Assembly (NCBI GenBank): GCA_022496805.1
Contig: CM040107.1
Span: 12,110,501 to 12,174,500, forward strand
Direction of reading: 5' to 3'
Source of the DNA: Pohlia nutans
Lineage: Eukaryota > Streptophyta > Bryopsida > Bryales > Mniaceae
Length of the DNA: 64,000 bases
Part shown: positions 11,059 to 21,486 of the stretch, in pieces
Numbering within the stretch: the first letter of the stretch is position 1
Layout: every line of letters starts with the position of its first letter
The notes under the pieces: model-generated
What the model was told of the DNA's origin: nothing
The model's database searches: none
Seen by the model: only the letters and a program-made list of their open reading frames with translations
Translations under genes and position numbers: made by a program

Positions 11059-11529
11059 TTGGATGTCCCACCTGAGCTGGTTCTGCCGGACGAGTTGAAG
11101 GATTGCCCCGGTCTTCCGAGGAACAGGTGGATTACCAAATTTGTAACGCTACTCAACGATGGATTGGATATTGTAGCAGAAGGTATTTGTCAGAGCGTGG
11201 ACTCGGACTTTGTACTTGAGAATGATGAGCCGTTAGGTGAAGACCAAGTAGCCGTGCAGATCGTGAAATGTGTGAATGTGGACGTCATTCCTGCGGATAC
11301 CATTTTCGGAACTAGAAAATGGCAACTTACCCGTGCTATATGTGAGGGATGGTCACTTCATGATCATTTACGTCGGGACCAATACAATGCTGCCGTTTAT
11401 GCCCGTGATCATCCAAAGAGAAAGGGGGTTCGGCTGTATCAGTCGGGGCAAAGAAATGCTCGCGTTGTGAAGACCAAGAGAGAGGAGGAGCTGCTCACTT
11501 TGGAGTCCGTCAACTTGGTTGCAAGTTAG
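11059..11529 (+). CDS. N-terminal exon of element A DUF7869-like putative transposase
   Basis: The frame opens after an acceptor (GTAACAG near 11054) and reads MDVPPELVLPDELKDCPGL for about 156 codons. It then reaches TAG at 11527. The same frame continues directly after the stop into CCSKNCCQPFPW and the 751-codon frame beginning at 11596. The related gene in element C has the same CCxxxCCQxFPW block without a stop just before it. I therefore read this as the N-terminal part of one gene interrupted by a single in-frame stop. Two separate proteins are possible. I recognise no known domain in this part. Confidence 0.5.
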   Translation: MDVPPELVLPDELKDCPGLPRNRWITKFVTLLNDGLDIVAEGICQSVDSDFVLENDEPLGEDQVAVQIVKCVNVDVIPADTIFGTRKWQLTRAICEGWSLHDHLRRDQYNAAVYARDHPKRKGVRLYQSGQRNARVVKTKREEELLTLESVNLVAS

Positions 11530-11595
11530 ATATGCTGCAGTAAAAACTGTTGCCAGCCTTTCCCTTGGGAGAAAATTATTGCTCTTCGGAAGCAG

Positions 11596-13851
11596 ATGTA
11601 CGAGTCTTCAGATTTTAAATTCAAGGCTCACTTTAAGATGGATGTCCACCATCGGTTTCACCAGTCAGCGGACGGGAAGATGATGGTGACCACTGAAGGC
11701 ATCGATGTTTGCGCGCGGGCATGGAAACATATAACAGGAGTCCCCACTGCTACCTTCTACAGGAAAAAGTCCGAAGCTGCAGCAGGACTGCGTGCTCAAC
11801 ATCATGGCAACGTCGGTAAAAAGGAACCTCGTCTGCACGTGAAACAAGCTGCTGCCACTCTAAAGACATTGATAGACAATGCTGCTGATCATATGCCTCA
11901 CAAAGCAAAGATTCTTACGACTGGTGTGAAAGTGGTGTCGCGGTCCTTGCCGTCTTCCTTCAAATGGAAGGATGCAATTCCTGCGATTAATGTCATCAAT
12001 GAGAGTTTGGGTTTGAAATGCATCGCGCAGAGCACCCTTAGCAAGATCAGGATGGGTAAATTCTCGGAGTACTCAAAGAAGGCACCTGGTGATAATTTCG
12101 CTCGTTGCTCTACATGTGACAGGAATGAGTCAATGATCAAGTCAATGGTGCCCGGATCATCTGAAGAGAATATGTGGATAAAGAAGCTCAAACACCATCT
12201 AGATCAACAGCAGGCTCATCACGAGTACTATTACATAAATCGTTCCATGTCAATCCAGAGACCGAGGGAAGTTCTTTGCATAATCCACAATAAGATGGAC
12301 CATGCAAAGACCGCGTGCCCTTTGTTTTCGCATAAGACAAAAGCGAACGATGCGTTGATGAAACTTCCAATTGCTGTCACGGGCATGATTGCGCATGGAC
12401 ATAGTGATGTTCGGTATGCTCACTACGGGCTGGATATTTATCCAAGTGATTGCAATCACACGGTTGGTTCAATATTGAAGCTTCTTCGAGACCTTGAAGG
12501 CGTTCCCATATCGTCTTCAACATCACTATTTGCTGGTTCTGGGACACACCCTCTATTTGAAGCTGTGCTATTAGGAAAAGAAGCCTGTTTGAACTCTCTT
12601 CTTCCAGAAGGTGAAATCTCAGGGGTGGCAGAGCCTTTACCTCCTGTCCTGCATGTGCAACTTGACAACGCGGCTTCTGATAACAAGAACCGGTTCATGT
12701 TTTGTTTCTGGTCTCTTCTAGTGCACATTGGGGTGTTTCGTGAGATATATGTCAATTTCTTGTTGGTGGGACACACGCATGAAGATATTGACGCTCTTTT
12801 CGGACGTTGGAGCATGATTTTGAAAGAAAACGACTTTCTGACGATTCCATTGCTGATGAAGTCATTCATGGACGCGGAGGCACTGCCAGTCATTCCCCAT
12901 TTGGTAGAGGATATTCCAGACTTCAAGGGTTACATCAAAGACTACATTGCCTCAAGAGAGGAAATTCTTGTTGGACATTCGGAAGGCGAGCAGTTTAAAT
13001 TTTACAAGCACGATAATGGATGGCCCATGATGCAGTACAAGTTGTTATGTACTGATAATGAGTGGCTTCCCTCTACCAATGGAGGTATAAAATTGTGGAA
13101 GGAAGATGCAAGTACTAGAAAGCCATTGTTGCCTACGGGTGAGATGAAACCTTTGCTTCCAATTCCTATGAAAAACCGCGATGAGATTGTAAAAGGAATT
13201 GGGGGTTTCATTAAGATGTGGGAGACTTCATGTTCGGAAGACATATCGGGAGAGTATCGACGGCGACATGATGCGGTTATACGCTATTGGCGGGCTGTGA
13301 AGCTTGCGTTGGTGGAGCCTATGGAAGTGTCTTCTTCATTAAAGAACGGGTGTTGGCTTTTGACTCGAGTACCTGTGACACGAGAATTCCTAAACACAGG
13401 CCAATTACGCGAGGAATTTGCGCGTGATCCGCATTTCATTGGCCGCTTGTGCGACAGACCAAGGGAGTCGTTCCGTGTTGGTCGGGATGTTTTTGCCGGG
13501 TATTTTTTAGCCGAACGCCCTGCTGATGGAGATATTCGACCTTTCTGGATTGCTAGGGCTTTGTCCGATTTTGATGTCGATCACAATCATCCAGGGTGTA
13601 TTCAAATCCACTATTTTAAACCTACAAACGCGAACAATGTCGTACAAGAGACCTATGAAGATACGAAGAACACTTTAAAATGGAAAGTTGATGATAGCCA
13701 CATTCCAGAATGGCTTCATGGTGGTGCTATTTTTTTGTCATGGAAATCCAGTGCAAAACCTGGCTCTCGTCGTCCGGTTATCTTAATATCAGACCGGCAG
13801 ATCGTCATCATCAAAGAGAGCATTGAGCGATTTAATAGGGAAGACGAGTAG
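11596..13851 (+). CDS. DUF7869-like RNase-H-like putative transposase of element A
   Basis: This is one 751-codon open frame; upstream it continues in frame to the CCSKNCCQPFPW motif near 11545. The core shows IIHNKMDHAKTACP (about residue 228), HVQLDNAASDNKNRF (about 354) and LLVGHTHEDIDALF (about 389). These three blocks, D then LDN-x-x-x-x-NKN then GHTHEDID, are what I know from DUF7869-type proteins of eukaryotes, where they look like the acidic triad of an RNase-H/DDE fold. A role in moving the element is inference. The protein would act in the nucleus. The element C homologue (47150-50470) shares all blocks. A tandem array of damaged palindromes follows within 40 bp of the stop. Confidence 0.6.
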   Translation: MYESSDFKFKAHFKMDVHHRFHQSADGKMMVTTEGIDVCARAWKHITGVPTATFYRKKSEAAAGLRAQHHGNVGKKEPRLHVKQAAATLKTLIDNAADHMPHKAKILTTGVKVVSRSLPSSFKWKDAIPAINVINESLGLKCIAQSTLSKIRMGKFSEYSKKAPGDNFARCSTCDRNESMIKSMVPGSSEENMWIKKLKHHLDQQQAHHEYYYINRSMSIQRPREVLCIIHNKMDHAKTACPLFSHKTKANDALMKLPIAVTGMIAHGHSDVRYAHYGLDIYPSDCNHTVGSILKLLRDLEGVPISSSTSLFAGSGTHPLFEAVLLGKEACLNSLLPEGEISGVAEPLPPVLHVQLDNAASDNKNRFMFCFWSLLVHIGVFREIYVNFLLVGHTHEDIDALFGRWSMILKENDFLTIPLLMKSFMDAEALPVIPHLVEDIPDFKGYIKDYIASREEILVGHSEGEQFKFYKHDNGWPMMQYKLLCTDNEWLPSTNGGIKLWKEDASTRKPLLPTGEMKPLLPIPMKNRDEIVKGIGGFIKMWETSCSEDISGEYRRRHDAVIRYWRAVKLALVEPMEVSSSLKNGCWLLTRVPVTREFLNTGQLREEFARDPHFIGRLCDRPRESFRVGRDVFAGYFLAERPADGDIRPFWIARALSDFDVDHNHPGCIQIHYFKPTNANNVVQETYEDTKNTLKWKVDDSHIPEWLHGGAIFLSWKSSAKPGSRRPVILISDRQIVIIKESIERFNREDE

Positions 13852-13888
13852 AATGACGGTTACTAGTTTATCTTATCTAGTTTTGCAA

Positions 13889-14051
13889 TTTAGCTCTAGT
13901 CGAGCTAAATGAGCAAATTAGCTCCGGTCGAGCTAAATGAGCAATTTAGCTCCGGTCGATCTAAATGAGCAATTTAGCTCCGGTCGAGCTAAATGAGCAA
14001 TTTAGCTTTGGTCGAGCTAAATGAGAAATTTAGCCCTGGTTGAGCTGAATA
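13889..14051. repeat. Tandem asymmetric half-decayed element A palindromes
   Basis: Six copies follow each other with a period near 28-29 bp, separated by AAATGAGCAA. The right arm TCGAGCTAAA is kept while the left arm is changed to TTAGCTCCGG or similar. The array sits just after the transposase stop, in the probable 3' UTR or terminator region, and is the last trace of this palindrome family. Confidence 0.8.
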
Positions 14052-14650
14052 AGCAAATCTTCAAAATCATCAATCTTCATTTGGTTACACCCTAAATTGA
14101 TGATATCCTCTCAGAATTGCATGTAGAAGCCCTCTTTTCCATTTATTAGTAGCGGCTGATTTTAGCAATTACTAGTACCCTCTGAGATTGATAATTATTC
14201 GAGAGAGGGTACTGAAGTAGCAAATGATAACCCTCCATTGATTTCGTCGCAAAATTCTACCCATGGTGGAATTATCTTTCCTACTCCACAAGTTCGAGCT
14301 AGTTCGAACATCATATTCATTAAAATGAGAGTATACTCTGAAAATGAGAGTTTAGATGTGTCACAATATCCATGAATTTGATTTGAATATGCAACACAAA
14401 TGGAGTGAAATCGTTACTTTGCAAGAGAATTGAGACACTGGCCATTGAAATGTAACGTAATATTTGTTTATTTATAGAAATTGCATTGAACAATAGACAA
14501 TTGGTGAGGAATTGTTGCTTATCATTACCAGAAGGAGCAACACTCTAATAGCTTTTAGATACAAGATACACAACTAAACTACGGTTCTGTACATCACTAC
14601 AGTATACTACTTCTGTATAGTAATCGGAAATACCATGCAAAATGTTATCA
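14052..14650. other. Gene-poor junction between elements A and B
   Basis: There is no credible gene and no palindrome of either family. Low-complexity AT-rich DNA includes several TGAAAATGAGAGT phrases near 14330-14350. Confidence 0.4.
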
Positions 14651-14665
14651 TGAATGCGATCGCGT

Positions 14666-14737
14666 CTTAAGTTCAGCTACTTCCTTCAACTTAAGTTCAG
14701 CTACTGCCTTCAACTTAAGTTCAGCTACTGCCTTCAA
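14666..14737. repeat. Three 24-bp tandem repeats
   Basis: The unit begins CTTAAGTTCAGCTACT and repeats three times with one base difference. It lies at the left edge of element B, near the 3' end of the minus-strand genes. Confidence 0.85.
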
Positions 14738-14791
14738 CATCTGAGGACCACGAGTATAGCCAATATATATCAAACATTGTTGTATCGAGAT

Positions 14792-15118
14792 CTATCGCCT
14801 TTGTTGCGCCAACATCTGTTCCTCCCACGCATCTCGAACAGGAGGGGATCTCCTTCTGAAAAATCCGTCTTGTGACTGAGTCTCTCGAAGACCATCATTC
14901 AATGAAGGGTGTCGAGTACGCAACAGAGCATGAGGAGGCACATCAACACGGGGTAGGGTAGGTGGAGGCGCGACAGTTGATTGCCCGATAGGTTTCGTAG
15001 ATTGCCGGTTAGGTTTCGAAGAAGCCCGAGGGCGTGGCAACGGCAGAACCTTCAAAGGGGAAGATGCGGAACAGGGTGTAGGATTCACAGCCCGAGAGTC
15101 AAAACTATTCGTTTTCAA
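14792..15118 (-). CDS. Proline-rich hypothetical protein, C-terminal exon (element B)
   Basis: The open frame of about 108 codons is rich in proline, serine and arginine, with SPLKVLPLPRPRASSKPN and RTRHPS. It resembles in composition the frame at 15289-15570, which contains SPSPLKARTMPPSPNN, so the two may be exons of one gene. No domain is recognised. It lies downstream of the HAD gene on the same strand. Confidence 0.35.
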   Translation of the reverse strand: MKTNSFDSRAVNPTPCSASSPLKVLPLPRPRASSKPNRQSTKPIGQSTVAPPPTLPRVDVPPHALLRTRHPSLNDGLRETQSQDGFFRRRSPPVRDAWEEQMLAQQRR

Positions 15119-15288
15119 CTTGATTTCTCCACCTGCAGACTACATCCAAGTAAGAGACGTATGAGTATATGAGAATGTCTCATGACAATAAAAGCATGAG
15201 ATGCAAGAAGTAAATGAATATTTAACTTCACGCGCACCTCTACCATAATGAGATCCTCCTTCATCTCAGAATCATCGTAAAGCTTCCT

Positions 15289-15570
15289 CTAAGGCGGTCC
15301 AAGAGCACTTGATCGGTTATTCGGGGAAGGAGGCATGGTTCGTGCTTTCAAAGGCGAAGGTGAACTCATAGGTCGTGGTCTTTTACCACCGCTGGGTGGG
15401 TTATCTACAATACCATGATTGATTGGCTTGACAAAAAAGTCCATTGTCGATTGCGCAGTAGCTGCCGAGTACATGATATGCCCCAGCCCACTCTGCAAAA
15501 TTGCGTATTGTCCGTAGTCCAAAATCGAATCAGCAGAAGCAGCGCAACGGCAATCAAAATCATTGTCCAT
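15289..15570 (-). CDS. Hypothetical proline-rich protein, N-terminal exon (element B)
   Basis: The frame starts MDNDFDCRCAASADS and ends in a proline-rich tail. Two element B palindromes (15654 and 15721) lie just upstream, which fits the placement of palindromes near gene starts elsewhere. Function unknown. Confidence 0.35.
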   Translation of the reverse strand: MDNDFDCRCAASADSILDYGQYAILQSGLGHIMYSAATAQSTMDFFVKPINHGIVDNPPSGGKRPRPMSSPSPLKARTMPPSPNNRSSALGPP

Positions 15571-15653
15571 ATCCGAGAATCAACGCAACACCTGAATACG
15601 AAAAGATTTCAGAGGAGACCTCAACAAGAATAGAATGACTGGGCTACTGTCGA

Positions 15654-15739
15654 TTCAACTCAACTCGAGTTAAATGCAGCCAGCTATGACTTGGCAACAA
15701 GGATTACGAACAAAGTCAAATCAACTCAACTCGAGTTGA
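15654..15739. repeat. Two element B palindromes upstream of the proline-rich gene
   Basis: Copies at 15654-15674 and 15721-15739 carry left arm TTCAACTCAA, one base different from the main form, with intact right arms. Confidence 0.8.
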
Positions 15740-15892
15740 ATGGAGGCAGCAATGAACATGAATCATACAGATTTAAACCATGAAAGTGATAAATGAGAGA
15801 ATAGTCACGTGTGATTCTATAATTAACAATGCGATGCAAGCATCCACAATAGAACTACTAAATCCATCATCGACGAATTGACTGATCCGACA

Positions 15893-16678
15893 TTAGAGTC
15901 TTGTGTTCATTGTTATCGGCCCAATGTTATCTTCCCGGCGGAAAGACAGCAAGCCCTGACTGCGGCAGTGATGCAGCCGTTGGATCCAAGGGAGGAGCTT
16001 GTCAACCAAGAATCTATCAACAGCACGATGTTGCGACCACGACATGGGCAGAACAACATTCTCTGGTTCATTAAAGACGTGCTTCTCACGGCTATCGTCT
16101 ACGATGATGGTGTTTGAAGAGCTAAACTTGGAATTCTGGGGTTCAAACAGTTTGTCCAAGGGTTTGAGGAATAAGTCCTTGTTGGTCCCCTTCACTTTCA
16201 GAATGGACAACTTATTCCGCACTCCATGATACTTGATAACATCGCAGGAATCCTGCCCCCTTATATGCAACGGGGGCTGTAGACCCCTAAATAAGTATTC
16301 GCAAATCAATTTAGTTGTGGTAGTTGCGATGGAACTCCATACGGAGACATATGTGACAAGCGATAACTCAAGAAGGAAATCAAGGCAGTGCGGACAAACG
16401 TAGACGGCCTTGGGACCAACCACCGCGGGTAGAACAGAAGAATGGGGTTGCGAGATGTCATTATACACTTGATCCTTGGCCATGTGTCTCCGTTCCAGAC
16501 AGACACAAAGAATACCATTGAGATCCACAATGACATTGAGCCATCTGCCTACCGCGTTGGATAGAAACGCATGATCGACAGGCTCCAGTGCTGCACCTAC
16601 CCGACTATGCGATAGACTGGTCCCCTGTTCAGAAGAGGGAGAGACAAATGTGCAGACAGTTAAGGACTGCACTGACAC
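15893..16678 (-). CDS. FCP1/NIF-type HAD phosphatase-like protein (element B)
   Basis: The frame shows VIVDLNGILCVC (HAD motif I, D-x-N-G-x-L form), a VYVCPHCLDFLLEL helix, VSVWSS (motif II position), a KDLFLKPLDKLFE lysine block and NTIIVDDSREKHVFN (motif III, DD). The spacing fits the plant NIF-domain HAD family, in which the second aspartate of D-x-D is Asn. Loss of that aspartate weakens any claim of phosphatase activity. The element C gene at 32006-32898 has the same order. An upstream exon at 16795-17139 probably belongs to it. The product is about 261 aa from the first in-frame start used here; the exact splice junction is unresolved. Confidence 0.6.
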   Translation of the reverse strand: MSVQSLTVCTFVSPSSEQGTSLSHSRVGAALEPVDHAFLSNAVGRWLNVIVDLNGILCVCLERRHMAKDQVYNDISQPHSSVLPAVVGPKAVYVCPHCLDFLLELSLVTYVSVWSSIATTTTKLICEYLFRGLQPPLHIRGQDSCDVIKYHGVRNKLSILKVKGTNKDLFLKPLDKLFEPQNSKFSSSNTIIVDDSREKHVFNEPENVVLPMSWSQHRAVDRFLVDKLLPWIQRLHHCRSQGLLSFRREDNIGPITMNTRL

Positions 16679-16794
16679 ATTTTCGACTGACCTAAGTCAT
16701 TGCAAAACGAATACGAAATCCCAACGAAGATCAAAAATCAAACGCAGAATCGCCGAATGAAACATAACCGTTTGCCTTGAACAGGATGACTTAC

Positions 16795-17139
16795 AGGATT
16801 GTCTGATGGATTGGTCATCGGTGCAGGATCGGGGACAACGACGGAGGATGGAAGCGGAATGTGGACCTCGAGCATAACAGCGTCAGGAATGTCAGAGTCA
16901 CTCTTGTTGTCCACACGCATGGCGTCACAATCAGAAGTGGATGCTTGGCGATCACGTTCTACCGCGTCGAAGGACTCTGGTGCTGGGACTTGCTCGATAG
17001 TAAGTAGACGCTGAGGACTACTCAAATGCCTCGGGGACGCAGCAGGGGATGGATTTTCGCATGGTATATTCAGGACATTGACAGAGCCTGCGCGATGCGA
17101 AAGTGCAATAGAATAATATGTAAGAAGTAGCATTAACAA
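16795..17139 (-). CDS. Acidic disordered N-terminal exon of the element B HAD gene
   Basis: The frame reads SVNVLNIPCENPSPAA, then a serine- and aspartate-rich stretch, and ends NPSDNP before a consensus donor GTAAGT at 16794. The composition parallels the long disordered ORF upstream of the HAD gene in element C (32957-34648). Joining to the HAD exon is inferred from position. Confidence 0.4.
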
Positions 17140-17187
17140 AACTCCTATATCTTGATGCTGGGGATCCCCGTGAAACTGGAAGCAAAA

Positions 17188-17208
17188 TTCAACTCGAGTT
17201 GAGTTAAA
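17188..17208. repeat. Element B palindrome (imperfect)
   Basis: The left arm TTCAACTCGA is kept and the right arm is altered to TTGAGTTAAA. It lies between the ParB-methyltransferase tail and the HAD gene. Confidence 0.7.
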
Positions 17209-17220
17209 TGAAAAACAGGA

Positions 17221-18133
17221 TCACGAAGATGAACCTGGTGGCACATCTAACGCCTCGAGTTCCATCGCATCACAAGTAATGTCGACCTCGGGTTCCAGAC
17301 CTGTATCTGGACTGGGGTCATTCTGAGATCGATCTTCCTCTAACTTGATCCGTCTGCGCGGTATTAGATGCTGGTGCAGGTGACGCACTTGAAGTCTTGC
17401 AGGTGACGGGGGCAGGAGGAGACTAACGAGTGGCAGCTCCACTATCGAAGGAGTTTGCCCCGCGATTTGACAGTAGGAGTTGTCCGCCATGACTATGCGT
17501 TGGATCGAGCATCATCATTGGCCTCGGTCCACATTCTGCAACCAACATCTTCACCATTGAAGGGATCTTCTCCGTCATTAATAAGGTCCACTTGTCATCA
17601 TCGGCCTTTCGCTGTCGCTCCATCATATCAAACATGAGCTGATTCATACGCTCCTCCATCTTCATCATCTTGTCCGAAAGGCGGTCGAATAGTGCCTCAG
17701 CTAGATCAACACCTCCACCTTCCTTTCGTTTCTTCTTTCCTGGCTTGGAAACGGGAGAAGGATCTGGCATCCACGAATCAGATGAGTGAGTCTCGCCATC
17801 TTCATTTGGCTGCGAACATGATCCGAGACCGGTATGGGGCGTCACAAGAACCTGCGATCCCGGCAGTCCGATGTCTTCATCCTCACTTGAAGAATGTAAT
17901 ATGAATGGTTTGGTGATGTCCTCACCACGGTTGGCTTGGCTAGACTCTCGTGGCCTCTTGCCCTTGCCGGATGAAGAGGCTTCTTTGTCGCCTCTTTTAG
18001 GATGTTTGGACTCATCAACGTTTTATCTGAGCTCAAAATCCCTCCTGTCTAAGTTCAGGACCTTCTCAGACAAGTCAAGAAACGCACCGGTCTCGCTGCT
18101 CGGCCCGATGATGTACTTCTCCAACGAATTCAT
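17221..18133 (-). pseudogene. C-terminal tail exon(s) of element B ParB-methyltransferase gene
   Basis: After acceptor ACTCCAG at 18134 the frame reads MNSLEKYIIGPSSETG and meets TAA at 18023-18025, then continues open as DESKHPKRGDKEASSSGKGK with a serine/acidic run (HSSSEDEDIG). In another frame (17845-17423) follow a basic KPGKKKRKEG cluster and a coiled-coil-like stretch (ALFDRLSDKMMKMEERMNQL). Element C has a similar acidic, basic-cluster tail after the same splice site. A short ORF, 17490-17221, partly overlaps. The stop and the frame change mark it as damaged. The tail probably gave nuclear targeting or self-association. Confidence 0.4.
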
Positions 18134-18259
18134 CTGGAGTATGAAACAAAACAGTATTAGAGGTTGGTGATTGAACGACACAAGTCATGAAGAGTCACTC
18201 CCTGGACATTTCAACTTGAATCATGTTGAAAGTATCATGTAGAGTTACTCCCGGGACAG

Positions 18260-18460
18260 TTCAACTCGATTCGAGTTGAAAGTTCAACTCTACACTATTG
18301 AAGACACGGTAAGCAGATCCTAAGATAGAATTGATTTAACTCGAATCGAGTTGAATCTCTCCAACAGTCAAATGTTGAGCAGACAGTGTTTAACTCAACT
18401 CGAGTTGAATCCAACATAGAGATAATTATAGAAGGACTATTCAACTCAACTCAAGTTGAA
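18260..18460. repeat. Four element B palindromes in the methyltransferase/tail intron
   Basis: Copies start at 18260, 18335, 18389 and 18440, plus a lone half-site at about 18282. They lie between the donor at 18480 and the acceptor at 18134. Element C also has palindromes in this intron (35393 and 35437). Confidence 0.85.
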
Positions 18461-18480
18461 TGAGTTGGTTCGGTGAGTAC

Positions 18481-19842
18481 CTAGGCAGCACACGACAGTT
18501 TCCCACCACCAAACACGGTCAGCACTGCGTCCCCTTCCTTGCAGAAAAGGTCTAATAACTTCAAGTAGAATTCCATTCGCAGCTCCGTGTTGTAAATCCG
18601 GTACTCCAATTCGTTGTAACCACCTGGAGTTGTGAATACCGTCGTTAATGGAGCCTCAAACAAATTGGGTAGGTTCTTGCGCCTAATCCTCGGTCCCTTC
18701 TTGAACATGTAGATAATCTGCACATTAGTGTGTGCACGCTTGCTGGTCGCGGGATGATCTTCTAACCGCTCATATTTCGCCGGAACATAATCAGCAAACT
18801 CAAGAGTGTAGTTATCTCCATATTCAAAAGCGTGAAGGTGAGGCAAATTTTTTGCCTGTGCCACTTTGTCACCACAAATCCATACCCATACGGGGAGTTT
18901 AAAAACGTTAGGATCGTCGATCCCTGAGAGCACGGAGAGCACGTTGTAAAAGTACGATGAGTCATTTGAAGACCCCGCCTGTTCAAGCGCACTAGGGAGA
19001 TTTCTGAAGTCCATAATCGCCACCTTAATCCTCTTGGCGGTCGTCTCATCCCATGCATCTATGGTTCATTCCGCCAGGACATCCTCATCCAAATTATAGG
19101 GCCTGTAGTATGCATTGCCCTTAGGAATCTGAAACTTCCCCTTGTTGGCGAGGAACACCTTGAAGAATTCATTAGCATAGGGAGACATATCCTCAATGCT
19201 CTTGTTCTTATTGTGCGGAAGTTTGGCGGTTGTGAAGTAGTCCTCTCCAGGAGCAGATAGCAGGTTATTGAGAGCAACTTTTGTAATTCTGAATTCCGCC
19301 TTAAAACACTTCCAGCTATCCTTCTTGAACTCACCGCTGGAGCTGTAAAGGGCGAACTCTGGCCGCATGCTGTGAATCTGCCTCTTCACAATGGTCTTCC
19401 TCTTGCATCTCTCCAGCCAATCCTTGTAGCGGTAGCAGTTGGGATGCACACCCTTGATCTGTTTCATCGTGACTTTGGGGTAGTACTCTTTCCTTTTGGG
19501 GTCTGGCCTGTTGAGCAGGTGCTCGGCAAACCCCTTTAGTTGCGGTTCGTTCAGGTTCCCCAACCACTTGAAGAACTCTCGGGTCGTCACTCCATCCTTC
19601 TCCAGATTCCAACTGTTGAGTTCCTTAAACTTCTTCCCCGTATCAGGATCTATGAGTTCCCCCTGAGAGCATGCGGAAATAAGCTCGCTCCACAGGCTGT
19701 ACACCTCCTCGGACGCGGTGATGATCTTCAGCTCGTTGTGAAGAGCCAGCTCCTGCTCTCTGGGCTTCTTCCCGCTCAATGCTTTCTGGGTCTTCTTTAC
19801 GTCTATCAGTGCAAAGCGAAGTTTCACCACGTCTTGGAATTC
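18481..19842 (-). pseudogene. Methyltransferase-like half of element B ParB-methyltransferase gene
   Basis: The exon starts at 19842 after acceptor GCCACAG with EFQDVVKLRFALID and runs collinear with the element C exon: GELIDPDTGKKF, TREFFKWLG, PYANEFFKVFL, then VAIMDFRNLPSA, and a C-terminal VLTVFGGGKLSCAA just before the donor GTACTC. That last block has the look of SAM-binding motif I (acidic or hydrophobic strand followed by a glycine loop), placed late as in beta-class enzymes. One in-frame TGA (19063-19065) splits it, and a TAG is the last codon before the donor. No DPPY-type motif is seen; DFRNLP sits where one might be. Likely inactive as it stands. Confidence 0.55.
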
Positions 19843-19878
19843 CTGTGGCATTCAATACACGAGTACCTGGATCAGTAA

Positions 19879-19985
19879 AACAACTCGAATCGAGTTAAAC
19901 AGTTTTGTCTGTCTATCCCGTGCTTAACATTTATTGAGCGTATGACCTACTCAGATTGAACGCATTCAACTCGAATCGAGTTGAA
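19879..19985. repeat. Two element B palindromes in the ParB/methyltransferase intron
   Basis: Copies at 19879-19899 and 19965-19985. The second directly abuts the end of the ParB-like frame. The matching intron carries palindromes in A (1497) and C (36953, 37005, 37116). Confidence 0.85.
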
Positions 19986-21422
19986 CTACATGATTTCCTT
20001 GTACTTCTCTGCATCTTCCAGTTGCTTCTTTGTTCTCTTAGCCGGTAAGGCCCTACCAACTTCTGTAGCCGCCTTCAAAGGTGTTCGACATTTGAGGCAT
20101 TTCCACACCGCACGAGCGCCTATGATGTTCGTAGCCCACGTCAGGTTGAAGTTCTGAAAATGGTTCACCCGGTTGTAGTAGGCAGAAATTTTTCTTAGGA
20201 TCGACTTGTCGTCATTCTACACGATGAAGCACTCCCACTTCTCGAACTTGTCCTTGATCTTCTGACTGATGTCAGGCCTTGTCCTCATAAGCTTTGATGC
20301 TTCCACGCTGTGCTGGCCGTTGATCATATAAAATTGTCCATTCTTGATGTCCTCCCAGCTGCGCGGTTTAACCTTAAAGTCCGCGCACAGTGTGAGTTAT
20401 TTATCCTTGTCCGGCATCTCGACAAGGAAATACATTACTTGCTCCACCTTTCTCTGCTCCAGGCTACGAACATTGAGCTCTGCAGGGGGAGTTAGCAGCT
20501 GATCGATGGAAATCTCAAACGACTTTTCGATCCCCCATATGTACGAGTTGGTGCAGTGCGACCAGTAGTTCTCGTACACCTCCATGGAGGTTTTGTAGTC
20601 AATCTTCTTCTTGTCGTAATCGGTTGGAATGTCTGTCAGTGCTGATTCCATGCTGAATTCTCCCTGGTGAGATGGCTGACCTTCGTCTGCTAAAAGGGAC
20701 TTCCGCGTTTGGATAGCCCTCAAGTTTCTAGGAGTTGCCGGTGTCCTGGGGGTCTGCAATGTGGAGGGTTTTCGTTTCTTGTTGCTACTCGTCCCAGTGT
20801 TAGGGGTTTCAAACAGCAAGGATTCCTGGCTTCCACCCTGGCTACTTAATTCCCTGCTCAAATGTAATGGCTTCATCTGCTTCCTGGTGACGTCGAGCTT
20901 CATCTTGTACATCTCAAGAGCTGTCAGCAGACTCCTCAAGCGCGGTGCAAGGATATGTGCAGGGTGTTGGTCCTCGATTGCAGTCTTATACCAATAAGTA
21001 TCAGCGTGAGCCTCCACATCCTTTGCGAGGCTCTCGAAATCTGTGTCCTTCAGGCTGGCAATGTGTGGAATTATGTTGAAGGGAGTCTTCTCCAGCTCCA
21101 TCATGTACGTGAAGCGGTAGTCGTGGTCAGTCCCTTCATCCCGGACCACGCTTGTGACGCAGACGTAGCCTTTCGGACCAAGGGCTACATCCACGACCTC
21201 CTTGTATAGGGAGACTGGTAGAGTGGGATCGCAATTCTTGTATTTGTTGATTAGTGCTAGCTTCTCAGCGTTGGGAACCACAGTAAGGCTCCACCACTCG
21301 ACGTTCTCCGGGTCCTGAAACTCCCAGCACTCGCCATGGGTAACCTCGTCGCCGAATGGTACTCCATCATCGCCGGATTGTTCGAACCGCTTGAAGAAGG
21401 CAGCAAGCCGAGCTTGTTGGTT
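19986..21422 (-). pseudogene. ParB/Srx-like half of element B ParB-methyltransferase gene (two in-frame stops)
   Basis: The coding exon starts after acceptor CGCACAG at 21423 with NQQARLAAFFKRFEQSG. It continues through the 294-codon frame (21281-20397), which has a basic linker SSNKKRKPSTLQTPRTPATP. At 20397 there is TAA, but the same frame goes on with the ParB-like core FYMINGQHSVEASKL, then KWECFIV followed by TAG, then NNRVNHFQ-like sequence, then TNIIGARAVW. Elements A and C have tryptophan where the TAG stands (VVWH, LVWC). The block TNI-x-GAR-x-VW is shared with A. The gene is thus a near-complete relative broken by two stops. Confidence 0.6.
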
Positions 21423-21486
21423 CTGTGCGTCTTAACCCATATGCACCGCATGTCAGAATTTCTCAAACTCTAAAGAATACTGCTAG

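Larger units (their letters stand above)
1..14051. mobile_element. Element A: palindrome-tagged large element (left end outside window)
   Basis: This block is defined by one palindrome family with arms TTTAGCTCGA and TCGAGCTAAA around a single variable base. The palindromes run from base 36 to the degenerate array ending near 14051 and stop there. Inside are a minus-strand ParB-like/methyltransferase-like gene, plus-strand B3-domain exons and a plus-strand DUF7869-like putative transposase. Elements B and C repeat this plan with other palindromes, which supports treating it as one unit. The right limit is set by the last palindrome array, because I found no terminal inverted repeat or target duplication. 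The left limit is beyond the window. Gene decay suggests an old copy. Confidence 0.55.
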
